From Paenibacillaceae bacterium GAS479 (lineage in GTDB: Bacteria; Bacillota; Bacilli; Paenibacillales; Paenibacillaceae), in assembly GCA_900105225.1 (NCBI GenBank), contig LT629764.1:32098-96097 (forward strand): a DNA stretch of 64,000 bases. Reading direction: 5' to 3'. The stretch's first letter is position 1; each line of letters begins with the position of its first letter. The translations under genes and the position numbers were made by a program. Below the pieces are notes generated by a model that had not been told where the DNA came from, made no database searches, and worked only from the letters and a program-made list of their open reading frames with translations. Below, in pieces: positions 54,636-62,888 of this stretch.

Positions 54636-56795
54636 GTGAAAAGAAGAAGCCGGAAAATGTCACTATTTGTTGTAAGCGCTTTAATAATGTCCCTCCTTCT
54701 CCCCTTTGCTCCGTCTCAAGCCGTCGCTGTAAGTCCCCCGCCCACTGTTCCATTACGAGTCGATGTGAATTCTTCTTCGAATTATACGGACAGCAGCGGC
54801 ATCATTTGGTTAGCCGATCAAGCATACACTGCTGGCAGTTGGGGACATTACACGACTTACAACCCGATTCAGATTACTGCACCTATTGCTAATACGAATG
54901 ATCAAGTACTATACCAAACGGCCCGAAACTTCAATATTTGGGGTGGGTATAAGTTCGACCTACCAAACGGCACGTACACTGTGAAGCTAAAAATGGTCGA
55001 TGAGTGGGCGACAGCTGCAGGTCAACGCAAATTCGATATCAAAATGGAGGATGCCGTGGTTGCATCTGCGTTCGATATTTATGCTGAATGCGGAAAGCTG
55101 AAAGCATGTGATCGAACCTATACAACAACTGTAAGTGATGGACAGCTTCAAATTGCGTTCAATATGGCGTCGGGCTCCTTAAACTATGCCACCGTTTCAG
55201 CGATTGAAATTACAAGCGGAGGTGGCGGAGGAAACACAGATACACAATCTCCGGCAGCGCCCGCAAACCTGACTGTCTTTGGTACGCCGACAGCTTCAAG
55301 CATCTCACTCTCATGGGGAGCTTCAACCGATAACGTCGGAGTGACTGGCTACAATGTCTACAACGGCTCCTCGCTGGCAGCAACTGTGACAGGTACAACA
55401 GCTACAATTAATGGCTTAACGGCTTCAACCTCCTACACCTTCACCGTGAAAGCCAAAGATGCAGCCGGTAACATCTCTGTGGCAAGTAATTCTGCAACTG
55501 CTTCAACCTCCTCACAGCCTCCTCAAAGCTTCGGTAATAAAATCATCGGTTACTGGCAATCTTGGGCGATTTATGACTCCAAAGGCTACTATTTCCTCAA
55601 TAATATCGATGCATCCAAAATGACTCATCTGAATTATGCTTTTGCAGATATTTGCTGGAACAACTACCACGGTAACGGATCGGAAGATGTAAGTTTTAAA
55701 ACCTATACAACGTGTAAAGACAAAAACGGGTATAATCTGAATGTTCCAAATGGCACGTTAGTGCTTGGAGATCCTTATGCGGATACACAATATCCTTACG
55801 CAACTAATGATCCGAGCCTTCCATTCCAAGGGGCATTCAATCAGCTTGTTCAACTAAAAAAGCAGACCGGTCTAAAATCGATCATTTCCGTAGGTGGCTG
55901 GACTTGGTCCAACCGTTTCTCGGATATGGCTGCAGATCCCGTTACACGAAATACTTTTGTCACCTCTTCGGTCAAATTTTTACGGGACTATCAGTTGGAT
56001 GGAATCGATATCGACTGGGAATACCCGGTTGAGTTAGGACTTGCGAGCAACTCCCGTCGTCCAGAAGACAGACAAAATTATGTTTTACTTCTGCAAGAGC
56101 TACGCAGACAGCTTGACGCAGCAGAACTCGCTGACGGTAAAGAATACACGGTAACGATTGCTGGAGGAGCAAGCCCATCCTATATCCGCAGCAATGATTT
56201 ATCTGCTATTGCAAGTACAGTCGACTGGATCAACCTGATGACTTATGACTTTCACGGTGATTGGGATGCCAAGTCGGGACATAATGCCCCCTTGTACTTT
56301 GACCCTGCCGATAATGGAGTTGATCCACAGAACTTCTATATCGACGCTGCTGTCAACGGCTATCTGAATAACGGAGTTCCAGCTAACAAGCTAGTTATAG
56401 GAATCCCATTTTATGGTCGCGGCTGGAATTGCGGAAGCAATAGTCCCAACAATGCCATGTATCAGACCTGTGCAAAAGCTGAAACAGGTACCTGGTCAGA
56501 CCAGGATGCATGGTGGGACTACTGGGATTTGGAAAAAAATTATTTGACGCGAGATGCCAATGGCAACTACACCGGTAAAAATGGCTTTACTCGTTATTGG
56601 AACGACACCACAAAAACTCCTTGGCTGTATAATCCAACGACCGGACTGACCATCACGTATGACGATCCCATTTCAATTAAATATAAAACCGATTATTTAA
56701 AATCTAAAGGATTAGCCGGAGCGATGTTCTGGAATTTGGATTCAGACAGAGATAAGCGGCTAATCACTCTGCTGAGCACCGAGTTGCCTAAGTAG
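54636..56795 (+). CDS. Secreted chitinase: malectin-like, FN3 and GH18 domains
   Basis: The 719-residue protein has a signal peptide (basic SRRSRK-like start then SLFVVSALIMSLLLPF, cleavage near residue 30), a malectin-type carbohydrate-binding domain (about 40-197, starting PLRVDVNSSSNYTDSSG), one fibronectin III repeat (about 205-292) and a GH18 catalytic domain (about 302-719). The catalytic signature DGIDIDWEYP has Glu462 as acid. It degrades chitin outside the cell. The start is GTG 54636, eight bases after AAAGGAG. It may act on fungal or insect chitin. Confidence 0.95.
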   Translation: MKRRSRKMSLFVVSALIMSLLLPFAPSQAVAVSPPPTVPLRVDVNSSSNYTDSSGIIWLADQAYTAGSWGHYTTYNPIQITAPIANTNDQVLYQTARNFNIWGGYKFDLPNGTYTVKLKMVDEWATAAGQRKFDIKMEDAVVASAFDIYAECGKLKACDRTYTTTVSDGQLQIAFNMASGSLNYATVSAIEITSGGGGGNTDTQSPAAPANLTVFGTPTASSISLSWGASTDNVGVTGYNVYNGSSLAATVTGTTATINGLTASTSYTFTVKAKDAAGNISVASNSATASTSSQPPQSFGNKIIGYWQSWAIYDSKGYYFLNNIDASKMTHLNYAFADICWNNYHGNGSEDVSFKTYTTCKDKNGYNLNVPNGTLVLGDPYADTQYPYATNDPSLPFQGAFNQLVQLKKQTGLKSIISVGGWTWSNRFSDMAADPVTRNTFVTSSVKFLRDYQLDGIDIDWEYPVELGLASNSRRPEDRQNYVLLLQELRRQLDAAELADGKEYTVTIAGGASPSYIRSNDLSAIASTVDWINLMTYDFHGDWDAKSGHNAPLYFDPADNGVDPQNFYIDAAVNGYLNNGVPANKLVIGIPFYGRGWNCGSNSPNNAMYQTCAKAETGTWSDQDAWWDYWDLEKNYLTRDANGNYTGKNGFTRYWNDTTKTPWLYNPTTGLTITYDDPISIKYKTDYLKSKGLAGAMFWNLDSDRDKRLITLLSTELPK

Positions 56796-56812
56796 TAAAC
56801 CGGACTCCATAC

Positions 56813-56852
56813 GGTATTAGAACCCTATCCCATAGGGTTCTAATACCTTTTT
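56813..56852 (+). terminator. Chitinase terminator
   Basis: GGTATTAGAACCCTAT and ATAGGGTTCTAATACC form a perfect 16-bp stem with a CCC loop, then TTTTT. Confidence 0.97.
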
Positions 56853-56985
56853 CGCTAACTAACGGTACATAGATCATATGGAGAAAATTCGAGGAACCGC
56901 GTACATTGCTTCCCATCCATAAGTCATTTAAGATGATTCTATGGACGGAACGGATAACTTGAACTGATGAAAAGAGGATCTTCTA

Positions 56986-57987
56986 GTGAAGTATAATTTA
57001 AAAGAAGTGGCTAGATTATCAGGCGTCTCTGCATCCACCGTGTCGAAGATCATTCATAACTACAATGATGTAGGAGAAGAAACAAAACAGAAGGTATTAA
57101 GTATAATGGATGAAATGGGCTATACAAATAAAATCATTGCAAGCAAAACCAAAAAGTCTAAAAAGTTTAAAAATATTGCGGTTATTTTTGCCGGGAATTA
57201 CGATGTCGGATTAAATCATGTTTTTTTCAGTGATGTAGTAAATTCGTTTAAATTTCAAATTGAATCATTAGGTTATGATATGATCTTTTTCCCCTATAGC
57301 TCAAATGCCAATGATTATATCGCGAGATGCAAAAGTTATAAAACCGAAGGTTGTTTAATTATTGGCGGCAATCAAAAGGACACGGTAACAGAGCTGCTGA
57401 ATCATAGCGATATCCCTTGTGTCGGAATTGACATTAGCTTAACGGGAGAACGATCAAGTTTTATTATGACCGATAACAAAAAAATCGCTATTATGGCTGT
57501 GGAACATTTTTATTTAAAAGGATATAAAGAGATTGGCTTCATTGGCAGTCATCATAAATCTGAAATATCTGATCTAAGAGAACAACATATAATTGAGGCG
57601 TTGAACTATTTTGGTTTAAACGTTAACCATCAATGGTTTTTGCATGGGAATGATTTTACTGAAGCTAGCGGATATCAGGCCATGCTGGAGCTTATAAAAC
57701 AGCCGACTATTCCACAAAGTATTTTCGCCGCTGCTGATTCATTGGCTATTGGTGCGATGAAAGCAGCTATAGAGAATGAATTAAGGGTTCCTTTTGACAT
57801 TGCTATCATCGGCTGCGACGATATTGAAGCTGCAAAGTTTTCTAATCCCCCCTTAACTACGATCAGACAAGACAAAGAAAAAATCGGAAAATTAGCCGCC
57901 TTGTTTTTAAATGATCTCATCCATGAGTTGGCTGTTCCGGTACAAATTTTCGTAGAACCCGAGTTAATTGTTAGAAGCTCTTGTTAA
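56986..57987 (+). CDS. LacI-family transcriptional regulator
   Basis: The 333-residue protein starts at GTG 56986 with the LacI HTH NLKEVARLSGVSASTVSKII and has a periplasmic-binding-type sensor domain ending TTIRQDKEKIGKLAALFL. Members repress sugar-use genes. No sugar operon is beside it; the chitinase upstream reads the same way and is closed by its own terminator. Its lower GC than the core genes suggests an accessory origin. Confidence 0.92.
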   Translation: MKYNLKEVARLSGVSASTVSKIIHNYNDVGEETKQKVLSIMDEMGYTNKIIASKTKKSKKFKNIAVIFAGNYDVGLNHVFFSDVVNSFKFQIESLGYDMIFFPYSSNANDYIARCKSYKTEGCLIIGGNQKDTVTELLNHSDIPCVGIDISLTGERSSFIMTDNKKIAIMAVEHFYLKGYKEIGFIGSHHKSEISDLREQHIIEALNYFGLNVNHQWFLHGNDFTEASGYQAMLELIKQPTIPQSIFAAADSLAIGAMKAAIENELRVPFDIAIIGCDDIEAAKFSNPPLTTIRQDKEKIGKLAALFLNDLIHELAVPVQIFVEPELIVRSSC

Positions 57988-58008
57988 CTTGTTAAAATCA
58001 ATAAAACG

Positions 58009-58044
58009 AGGTGAGGCCGCCATTACGCGCTCTCGCCTTTTTTG
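58009..58044 (+). terminator. Terminator after the LacI gene
   Basis: AGGTGAG pairs with CTCGCCT (one G-U) across a 16-base loop, followed by TTTTTG. Confidence 0.6.
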
Positions 58045-58107
58045 TTTTCTCAATAGCTAAAAATCAGGATAGTGAAATTGAACAGTGACGGTGCGTTATT
58101 TAGCATG

Positions 58108-58123
58108 GGTACTTTTTAGTACC
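58108..58123. promoter_or_regulatory. Palindromic operator upstream of the MFS gene
   Basis: GGTACT-TTTT-AGTACC is a perfect 6-bp inverted repeat containing GTAC-N6-GTAC, a form seen at sites of HxlR-type redox regulators. A weaker AAGTGCGTACTT follows at about 58136-58147. No HxlR gene is in the window. Confidence 0.45.
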
Positions 58124-58241
58124 TACCCGACTTTAAAGTGCGTACTTAATCATTTCTAAATTCCTGGTTATAATAACGCTAATGCCGGCAACGAAAAGAA
58201 TATTTACTTTCATAAATATATTAACATCAGGAGATGAGATC

Positions 58242-59450
58242 ATGAGTCAATCTATTGCTAGTTCAGCTTCTCAACCCAAATCCGATCGCAAAAAAGGAAC
58301 TTGGGCTCTGCTTGCACTTGCAATCAGCGCATTTGGCATTGGAACAACAGAATTTGTTCCCGTTGGTTTACTTGCTGCAATCGCTGAAGATTTAAATATC
58401 GGTATTACACTAGCTGGTTTGCTTATTTCCGGATATGCCATCGGAGTCGCGGTCGGAGCACCAGTGCTAACAGCGCTAACCAACCGCATGAATCGCAAAG
58501 CATTGCTTATGACACTTATGGTTGTTTTCATTGTAGGGAACGTAATCGCCGCATTATCACCAAACTTTGAAATACTCATTGTCGCACGATTCATTACAGC
58601 GTTTGCCCATGGTGTCTTTTTCTCCATCGGAGCGACCATTGCCGTTCAATTAGTAGCGCCAGAGAAAAAGGGCAGCGCCATCGCGCTTATGTTCACTGGA
58701 CTTACGATTGCGATCGTTACCGGTGTGCCGCTTGGAACATTTATCGGACAGGCATTTGGCTGGAGATCGACTTTTTGGGGTGTTGCCTTGCTAGGTGTCA
58801 TCGCAGTCATCGCCAGTGCCGTGCTTATTCCTAATAACCTAAAAAAATCTCCACCGGCTAAATTTTCAGATATGTTCCGCTTGATTACAAATGGCCGTTT
58901 GCTCCTGGCCTTCCTTATTACCGTATTTGGTTATGGAGGAACGTTTGTAGTTTTCACTTATTTAACTCCGCTCCTTGCAGAAGTAACTGGACTCAGCAAA
59001 GGCGTCATTAACATTATTTTGATTGCTTACGGTATCGCTGTAGCATTCGGTAACTCCGTGGGTGGTAAAGTAGCGAATAAAAACCCGATACGCGCCTTGT
59101 TTTGGATGTTTATCATTCAAGCAGCCACTCTTGTGTTGTTGTACTTCCTTGCTCCATTTAAAGTAGTCGGCGTTATCGGTGTCGTGTTGATGGGCGTATT
59201 TGCCTTCATGAATGTACCGGGCCTTCAGCTTTATGTTGTTCAGCTTGCTGAAAAATATGTCCCTTCTGCGGTTGATATTGCCTCAGCCATAAATATTGCG
59301 GCATTCAATATTGGAATTGCGATTGGATCGATCGTAGGCGGGTTTGTTATTGACTCCATTGGCCTTGTGCATACGCCTTGGATCGGGGCAATTATGGTTG
59401 CCATTGCGATTATTCTTGCCGGTATTTCTGCCAAGCTTGAACGAAAATAA
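58242..59450 (+). CDS. MFS efflux transporter (DHA1 type)
   Basis: The 402-residue protein has twelve predicted spans and family motifs ALAISAFGIGTTEFVPVGLL, GYAIGVAVGAPVLTALTNRM and FAHGVFFSIGATIA. Relatives of the YdhP/AraJ group export drugs or sugars. The ATG at 58242 follows AGGAG. It is followed after 17 bases by a flavin oxidoreductase, probably in one transcript, and preceded by a palindromic operator. Confidence 0.9.
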   Translation: MSQSIASSASQPKSDRKKGTWALLALAISAFGIGTTEFVPVGLLAAIAEDLNIGITLAGLLISGYAIGVAVGAPVLTALTNRMNRKALLMTLMVVFIVGNVIAALSPNFEILIVARFITAFAHGVFFSIGATIAVQLVAPEKKGSAIALMFTGLTIAIVTGVPLGTFIGQAFGWRSTFWGVALLGVIAVIASAVLIPNNLKKSPPAKFSDMFRLITNGRLLLAFLITVFGYGGTFVVFTYLTPLLAEVTGLSKGVINIILIAYGIAVAFGNSVGGKVANKNPIRALFWMFIIQAATLVLLYFLAPFKVVGVIGVVLMGVFAFMNVPGLQLYVVQLAEKYVPSAVDIASAINIAAFNIGIAIGSIVGGFVIDSIGLVHTPWIGAIMVAIAIILAGISAKLERK

Positions 59451-59467
59451 AACAAGGGGGAACTTAT

Positions 59468-60418
59468 ATGTTCGAACAACATCAATCTTATCAACGAATG
59501 TATAAAGAGGGCGCGCTAACGCTTGGTCTTCATCTACCGCTTGAAAATTATCAAATGAAAACTCCAACTATGGCGAACCAAATCGAGTTGGCGCAGGCTG
59601 CTGAAGACTATGGGTTCACTACATTATGGCTTAGGGATGTCATATTAGAGGATCCCAATTTCTTGGACCCGGCTGTCGGTCAAATTTACGATATTTTGAT
59701 TTATGGTACACATTTGCTTGGCCAAACGAAAAAAATAGCCCTAGGAACATCTGCGCTCGTGCTTCCACTTCGTCATCCGTTACGGATGGCGAAGGAGGTC
59801 GCTACAATCGAGGCACTCTTTCCGGAAAGGTTTATCATGGGGGTCTCCTCTGGAGATCGTCGCGCTGACTTTCTAGGACTTGGAGTGGATCACCCTAGCC
59901 GCGGAGTTCAATTTAGAGAAGCTTTTTCTTATCTAGAAAAAGCCCTTTATGAACATTATCCCGTGATCGATTCCCGTTATGGTCAAATCCAGCAAGCTAC
60001 TCTCGTACCGAAGCTTCCTCAGAAAATTCCGACCATGATAACCGGCTTTGCACAGCAAGACTTTGAGTGGCTTGGACGTAATGGTGACGGATGGATGTAT
60101 TACCCGCAAGCCCCGATTCGACAGGCAGAAGTGATAAAATCATGGAGAGAATCAGCTGTTGATCAAAACGATGCTGCCTTCCGCCCTTTCTCCATGCCGA
60201 TGCATCTGGACTTGGCAAACGATCCCAATGAAGCGGCCACTCCGATCCGGTTAGGTTTTCGAGTGGGAAGAAATAAATTACTTGAGCTGTTAAAAGCGTA
60301 TCAAGATATTGGCGTTAATCATCTCTTCTTCGCTCTTTTTGATAGCGAGCGCCCAGCTGATGAAGTCATTCATGAGCTAGGTGAATATGTATTGCCTCAT
60401 TTTCAACCTCATAACTAA
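59468..60418 (+). CDS. Luciferase-like (LLM) flavin-dependent oxidoreductase
   Basis: The 316-residue TIM-barrel protein has LLM-class features: LGLHLPLENY, QAAEDYGFTTLWLRDV, LGTSALVLPLRHPLRMAKE and MGVSSGDRRADFLGLG. Such enzymes use FMN to oxidise diverse compounds. Coupling with an efflux pump and a redox-type operator suggests a detoxification or stress unit; substrate unknown. AAGGGGGG precedes the ATG. Confidence 0.88.
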   Translation: MFEQHQSYQRMYKEGALTLGLHLPLENYQMKTPTMANQIELAQAAEDYGFTTLWLRDVILEDPNFLDPAVGQIYDILIYGTHLLGQTKKIALGTSALVLPLRHPLRMAKEVATIEALFPERFIMGVSSGDRRADFLGLGVDHPSRGVQFREAFSYLEKALYEHYPVIDSRYGQIQQATLVPKLPQKIPTMITGFAQQDFEWLGRNGDGWMYYPQAPIRQAEVIKSWRESAVDQNDAAFRPFSMPMHLDLANDPNEAATPIRLGFRVGRNKLLELLKAYQDIGVNHLFFALFDSERPADEVIHELGEYVLPHFQPHN

Positions 60419-60419
60419 A

Positions 60420-60470
60420 AAGAACCAGGGCCAAGCAGAATTAACTCTGCTTGGCCCTGGTTCTTCCTTT
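60420..60470 (+). terminator. Strong terminator after the LLM gene
   Basis: AAGAACCAGGGCCAAGCAGA and its exact complement form a 20-bp stem around a 6-base loop, then CCTTTTTG. Confidence 0.98.
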
Positions 60471-60666
60471 TTGCAATATATAGCCTACTCCCCTCACAAA
60501 TCTAAAAATTTTTACGTATAATCGGGCATATTAATCAAGTCATTCTTCAATTCTATTGCATTAACTATAGTAAGAGTTTTATTTTCGTAAAACTGAAGAG
60601 CGCTGCCATACTTCAAGTGGCATGTTTTAACTGGGCTCCATCGATTTTATTTTAGGAGGATTACAA

Positions 60667-61155
60667 ATGAATAAAAGCGATCAATATGTATCAATCAGCA
60701 ATTATAAAAGCTCGCTTGGCATCATACTTGTATTGTTCATTTTATTGGTCATTGTATCGAATGTCTTTTTCAGTCCTTTCCAAGAGGACCCCCCTGTGGA
60801 TGACGATATATCGGCATTAGGATCTGTTTCAATCGACGTTAAAAACGGTACAGGAAGTTATTTAATGACCTCAACTAGTCTGACAGGAGACTTCGAACCT
60901 CCGGGTCCTTCTCCTCACACGATCCAGCCAGGTGGAAGGTATAACTTTCAGCTATTAACAAATTCTCATGCTTCAGCTATTGCTATATACAACATAACAT
61001 CTACAAATGGAGTACGTGTGGGAGGGGCTGTAATAACTATGAGCTGGGCAGGCCGAGGAATATTTTTTAAATATGGAGTAGCTAATGCTACTGTAACAGG
61101 TCCATTTAAAGTTGTTAAAGAAGACGCACCAATCGTTAGAATCGATAATGCTTAA
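60667..61155 (+). CDS. Membrane-anchored protein: YjcZ-like helix plus unknown beta-rich domain
   Basis: The 162-residue protein has an N-terminal span GIILVLFILLVIVSNVFF that resembles the sporulation peptide YjcZ, then an acidic linker and a beta-rich domain of about 105 residues (VSIDVKNGTGSYLMTSTSLT, GAVITMSWAGRGIFFKYG) reminiscent of small beta-sandwich toxins or lectins, though no family is certain. TTAGGAGG precedes the ATG. Its product is probably displayed outside the membrane. The gap 60471-60666 shows only an AT-rich promoter region. Confidence 0.6.
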   Translation: MNKSDQYVSISNYKSSLGIILVLFILLVIVSNVFFSPFQEDPPVDDDISALGSVSIDVKNGTGSYLMTSTSLTGDFEPPGPSPHTIQPGGRYNFQLLTNSHASAIAIYNITSTNGVRVGGAVITMSWAGRGIFFKYGVANATVTGPFKVVKEDAPIVRIDNA

Positions 61156-61183
61156 CTGAAATGAGACTTCCCCTAGCTCAACA

Positions 61184-61208
61184 TAAAAAAAACCGCCCCG
61201 AGGGGCGG
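61184..61208 (-). terminator. Terminator of the small minus-strand gene
   Basis: CCGCCCC and GGGGCGG form a stem followed on the minus strand by TTTTTTTT. It lies between convergent genes. Confidence 0.85.
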
Positions 61209-61273
61209 TCCGCGCTCATGATGAGTGCAGAAGTAGGATAGGAGTGGAGACTCCTGTCCCGAAACTGGACGTT

Positions 61274-61543
61274 TTAGTTTGTCATTTCAATGATCTCTTT
61301 TCGTAGCTTCAACTTGTCACGGACCCCCGCCTTATATGCTTCTCGAACCGATACAGTATGCTTCTCAAAATAAAGGTCCATCAGCACATCAAGGTCACTC
61401 TGATACTCTGGTGGGATTACAGCCTTCAACCGTTCTACTGTAAATTCAAACTCCTCTATCTTATCTTTCATAGACTGCTCACATTCAATCACGACTTCCC
61501 ACGTTCTTTTTTCGATTACGGCTTGCAAAATCCCATTTAGCAT
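61274..61543 (-). CDS. Small helical protein, unknown (DUF6809-like pattern)
   Basis: The 89-residue acidic protein is all helix: KIEEFEFTVERLKAVIPPEY, LDVLMDLYFEKHTVSVREAY, KAGVRDKLKLRKEIIEM. AGGAGGAACTCTA precedes the ATG. The pattern recalls small proteins found beside XRE regulators in Firmicutes, and an XRE gene is divergent here. Function unknown. Confidence 0.6.
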   Translation of the reverse strand: MLNGILQAVIEKRTWEVVIECEQSMKDKIEEFEFTVERLKAVIPPEYQSDLDVLMDLYFEKHTVSVREAYKAGVRDKLKLRKEIIEMTN

Positions 61544-61608
61544 TAGAGTTCCTCCTGATGTGATATACTCATTATTGCTACAATTAATAAATTATTGGGG
61601 ATACTCGT

Positions 61609-61839
61609 ATGGCACTCCAGATCGGGAAGTGCCAGTTGAGATCGTTGCGTAAGTCAGCAGGCTACACCCAAACCGAACTCTGTGATGCTCTCAAAGAGGA
61701 ATGTGGCATTGAAGTAACCAAGGCCTACATATCCAACCTAGAAAATAACAGAGGCACGCCTGCGGGTCATTTAATGTTAAAGGCTCTTGCGATTGTCCTA
61801 GAGTGTAGCATGGATGACTTTTACACTTATAAATGGTAA
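61609..61839 (+). CDS. XRE-family helix-turn-helix regulator
   Basis: The 76-residue protein is a single HTH domain: LRSLRKSAGYTQTELCDAL, VTKAYISNLENNRGTP and a C-terminal helix ending MDDFYTYKW. It is divergent from the helical protein at 61274. Such small repressors control phage or mobile genes; nearby palindromes at 61884 and 61997 and the operator at 62176 are possible sites. Confidence 0.88.
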   Translation: MALQIGKCQLRSLRKSAGYTQTELCDALKEECGIEVTKAYISNLENNRGTPAGHLMLKALAIVLECSMDDFYTYKW

Positions 61840-61883
61840 TGATGTCAACTGGTAGTGCAGTTTTAAACTGCCCTTCCCGATCA

Positions 61884-61909
61884 TAAAGTACACCTGTGAG
61901 TGTACTTTA
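61884..61909. promoter_or_regulatory. Perfect 10-bp inverted repeat after the XRE gene
   Basis: TAAAGTACAC-CTGTGA-GTGTACTTTA forms a hairpin 45 bases after the XRE stop. It lacks a T run, so it may be an operator or a weak terminator. Confidence 0.4.
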
Positions 61910-61996
61910 TTGGTGCAACGGAATCTATCTTCTATCTGAACCCCCATTCCCTTTGTTTGTGATTATCGACCATCTTTCTTGCGAAGTTAGTCGAAT

Positions 61997-62008
61997 CCTG
62001 TCGACAGG
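61997..62008. repeat. 12-bp perfect palindrome
   Basis: CCTGTCGACAGG reads the same on both strands. It lies in the 393-base gap 61840-62232, which otherwise holds a hairpin, a terminator and a promoter. Confidence 0.4.
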
Positions 62009-62109
62009 AAAAATAATCTTATCTTTATTGCAATAAAATACTATTTATTACTGGAAATAACAGGACTCAAGCCTCTTAAACCCGTACCATAACATAGGCC
62101 GTTAAACCT

Positions 62110-62146
62110 AAAAGCCCCACCGACTCTTAATGTCGACGGGCTTTTT
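62110..62146 (+). terminator. Terminator-like hairpin
   Basis: AAAAGCCC and GGGCTTTTT close a stem with inner CGAC/GTCG, followed by T. It has the same design as the hairpins at 62769 and 63286. Confidence 0.8.
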
Positions 62147-62172
62147 CTATAGAATAAGTTTCCAATAACCTG

Positions 62173-62201
62173 TTGACCGACAGATTAGTCGGTGATATAA
62201 T
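62173..62201 (+). promoter_or_regulatory. Promoter with an operator between its boxes
   Basis: TTGACC (62173-62178), a 17-bp spacer and TATAAT (62196-62201) form a near-consensus promoter. The palindrome ACCGAC-AGATTA-GTCGGT (62176-62193) sits in the spacer and touches the -35 box, a classic repressor position. Confidence 0.75.
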
Positions 62202-62232
62202 AAGAGTGTGGTTAGGGGGAGGTGATACTCCG

Positions 62233-62391
62233 GTGGACCACACAGCCGATCTTCTCAAGGCTCTGACCGCACTGCTTTCGGCGGTCGCCGCAATCGCCTC
62301 ACTGATGCAGGTTATCCTGCAACAGCGCGATGCAGCCCGGAAACGGAAGAAGCCGAAAAAGAAGAAGACCGCCCAGCGTCGCAAGCGCTGA
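62233..62391 (+). CDS. Cationic 52-residue peptide with hydrophobic helix
   Basis: GTG 62233 follows GGGGGAGG and opens a 52-residue frame: a hydrophobic helix (LLKALTALLSAVAAIASLMQ) then a tail in which 14 of the last 21 residues are Lys or Arg. The layout of one helix and a basic end recalls small membrane toxins or holin-like peptides, but no family match is claimed. It is driven by the promoter and operator at 62173. Confidence 0.55.
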   Translation: MDHTADLLKALTALLSAVAAIASLMQVILQQRDAARKRKKPKKKKTAQRRKR

Positions 62392-62474
62392 ACGGTCGGA
62401 GAAAGCGTCTAAGGGTTGTCCGCAGAAATGCGGGCTTCCCTCCCTAACCATACTATACCATAAGGGGCGATTTT

Positions 62475-62573
62475 ATGACCATCGCAACGAATGTCTTTTT
62501 CGCCATCACTATAATATGTACCGCGATTAACGTCGCCATCTTCATTGCCAATCGGAAGCGTGACCGCAAATGA
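62475..62573 (+). CDS. 32-residue single-span membrane peptide
   Basis: ATG 62475 follows AAGGGG by nine bases and encodes MTIATNVFFAITIICTAINV then a basic end RKRDRK. It is nearly all one transmembrane helix with a cytoplasmic positive tail. Its stop overlaps the start of the HTH gene (ATGA), so both are translated together. Function unknown; such peptides include type I toxins and regulators of membrane partners. Confidence 0.6.
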   Translation: MTIATNVFFAITIICTAINVAIFIANRKRDRK

Positions 62574-62773
62574 GCGCCTTGAACGAAATCATGGACGTTG
62601 CAGAAGCCTGCGAGCGCTGGGGCCTCAAGCCGACTCAGGTTAAGGAGTACTGCCGCCAGGGAATCGTACAAGCCCGCAAGCTTAATAACGGCTGGGTTCT
62701 GCTGATCGATCAACCGAGCCCAGCACAACCGGATCATCCAAAAAACTGGAGAACAGCTAAAAGCAAAAAATAG
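62570..62773 (+). CDS. Small helix-turn-helix protein (excisionase/MerR-like)
   Basis: The 67-residue protein has the pattern MDVAEACERWGLKPTQVKEY followed by RQGIVQARKLNNGWVLL and the end DQPSPAQPDHPKNWR, typical of a group of small DNA-binding proteins related to phage excisionases. It overlaps the 32-residue membrane peptide by four bases. It may repress its own operon. A terminator follows at once. Confidence 0.72.
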   Translation: MSALNEIMDVAEACERWGLKPTQVKEYCRQGIVQARKLNNGWVLLIDQPSPAQPDHPKNWRTAKSKK

Positions 62774-62806
62774 CCCCTCGATGCCTAACGTCGATGGGCT
62801 ATTTTT
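62769..62806 (+). terminator. Terminator of the peptide/HTH operon
   Basis: AATAGCCC and GGGCTATTTTTT close a stem with inner CGAT/TCGA-type pairing. It begins at the HTH stop codon. Confidence 0.88.
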
Positions 62807-62888
62807 TCCTATTCAATATTTTATTTCATTCCGCCCCTACACTAGGAGTATAATAGGCACATACGTTCGTTTTCGGAGGTGTGAATGT

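Noticed and set aside
56986..57987. LacI regulator as controller of the chitinase
   Set aside because: The chitinase lies upstream on the same strand with its own strong terminator, and no shared operator was found; only proximity supports it.
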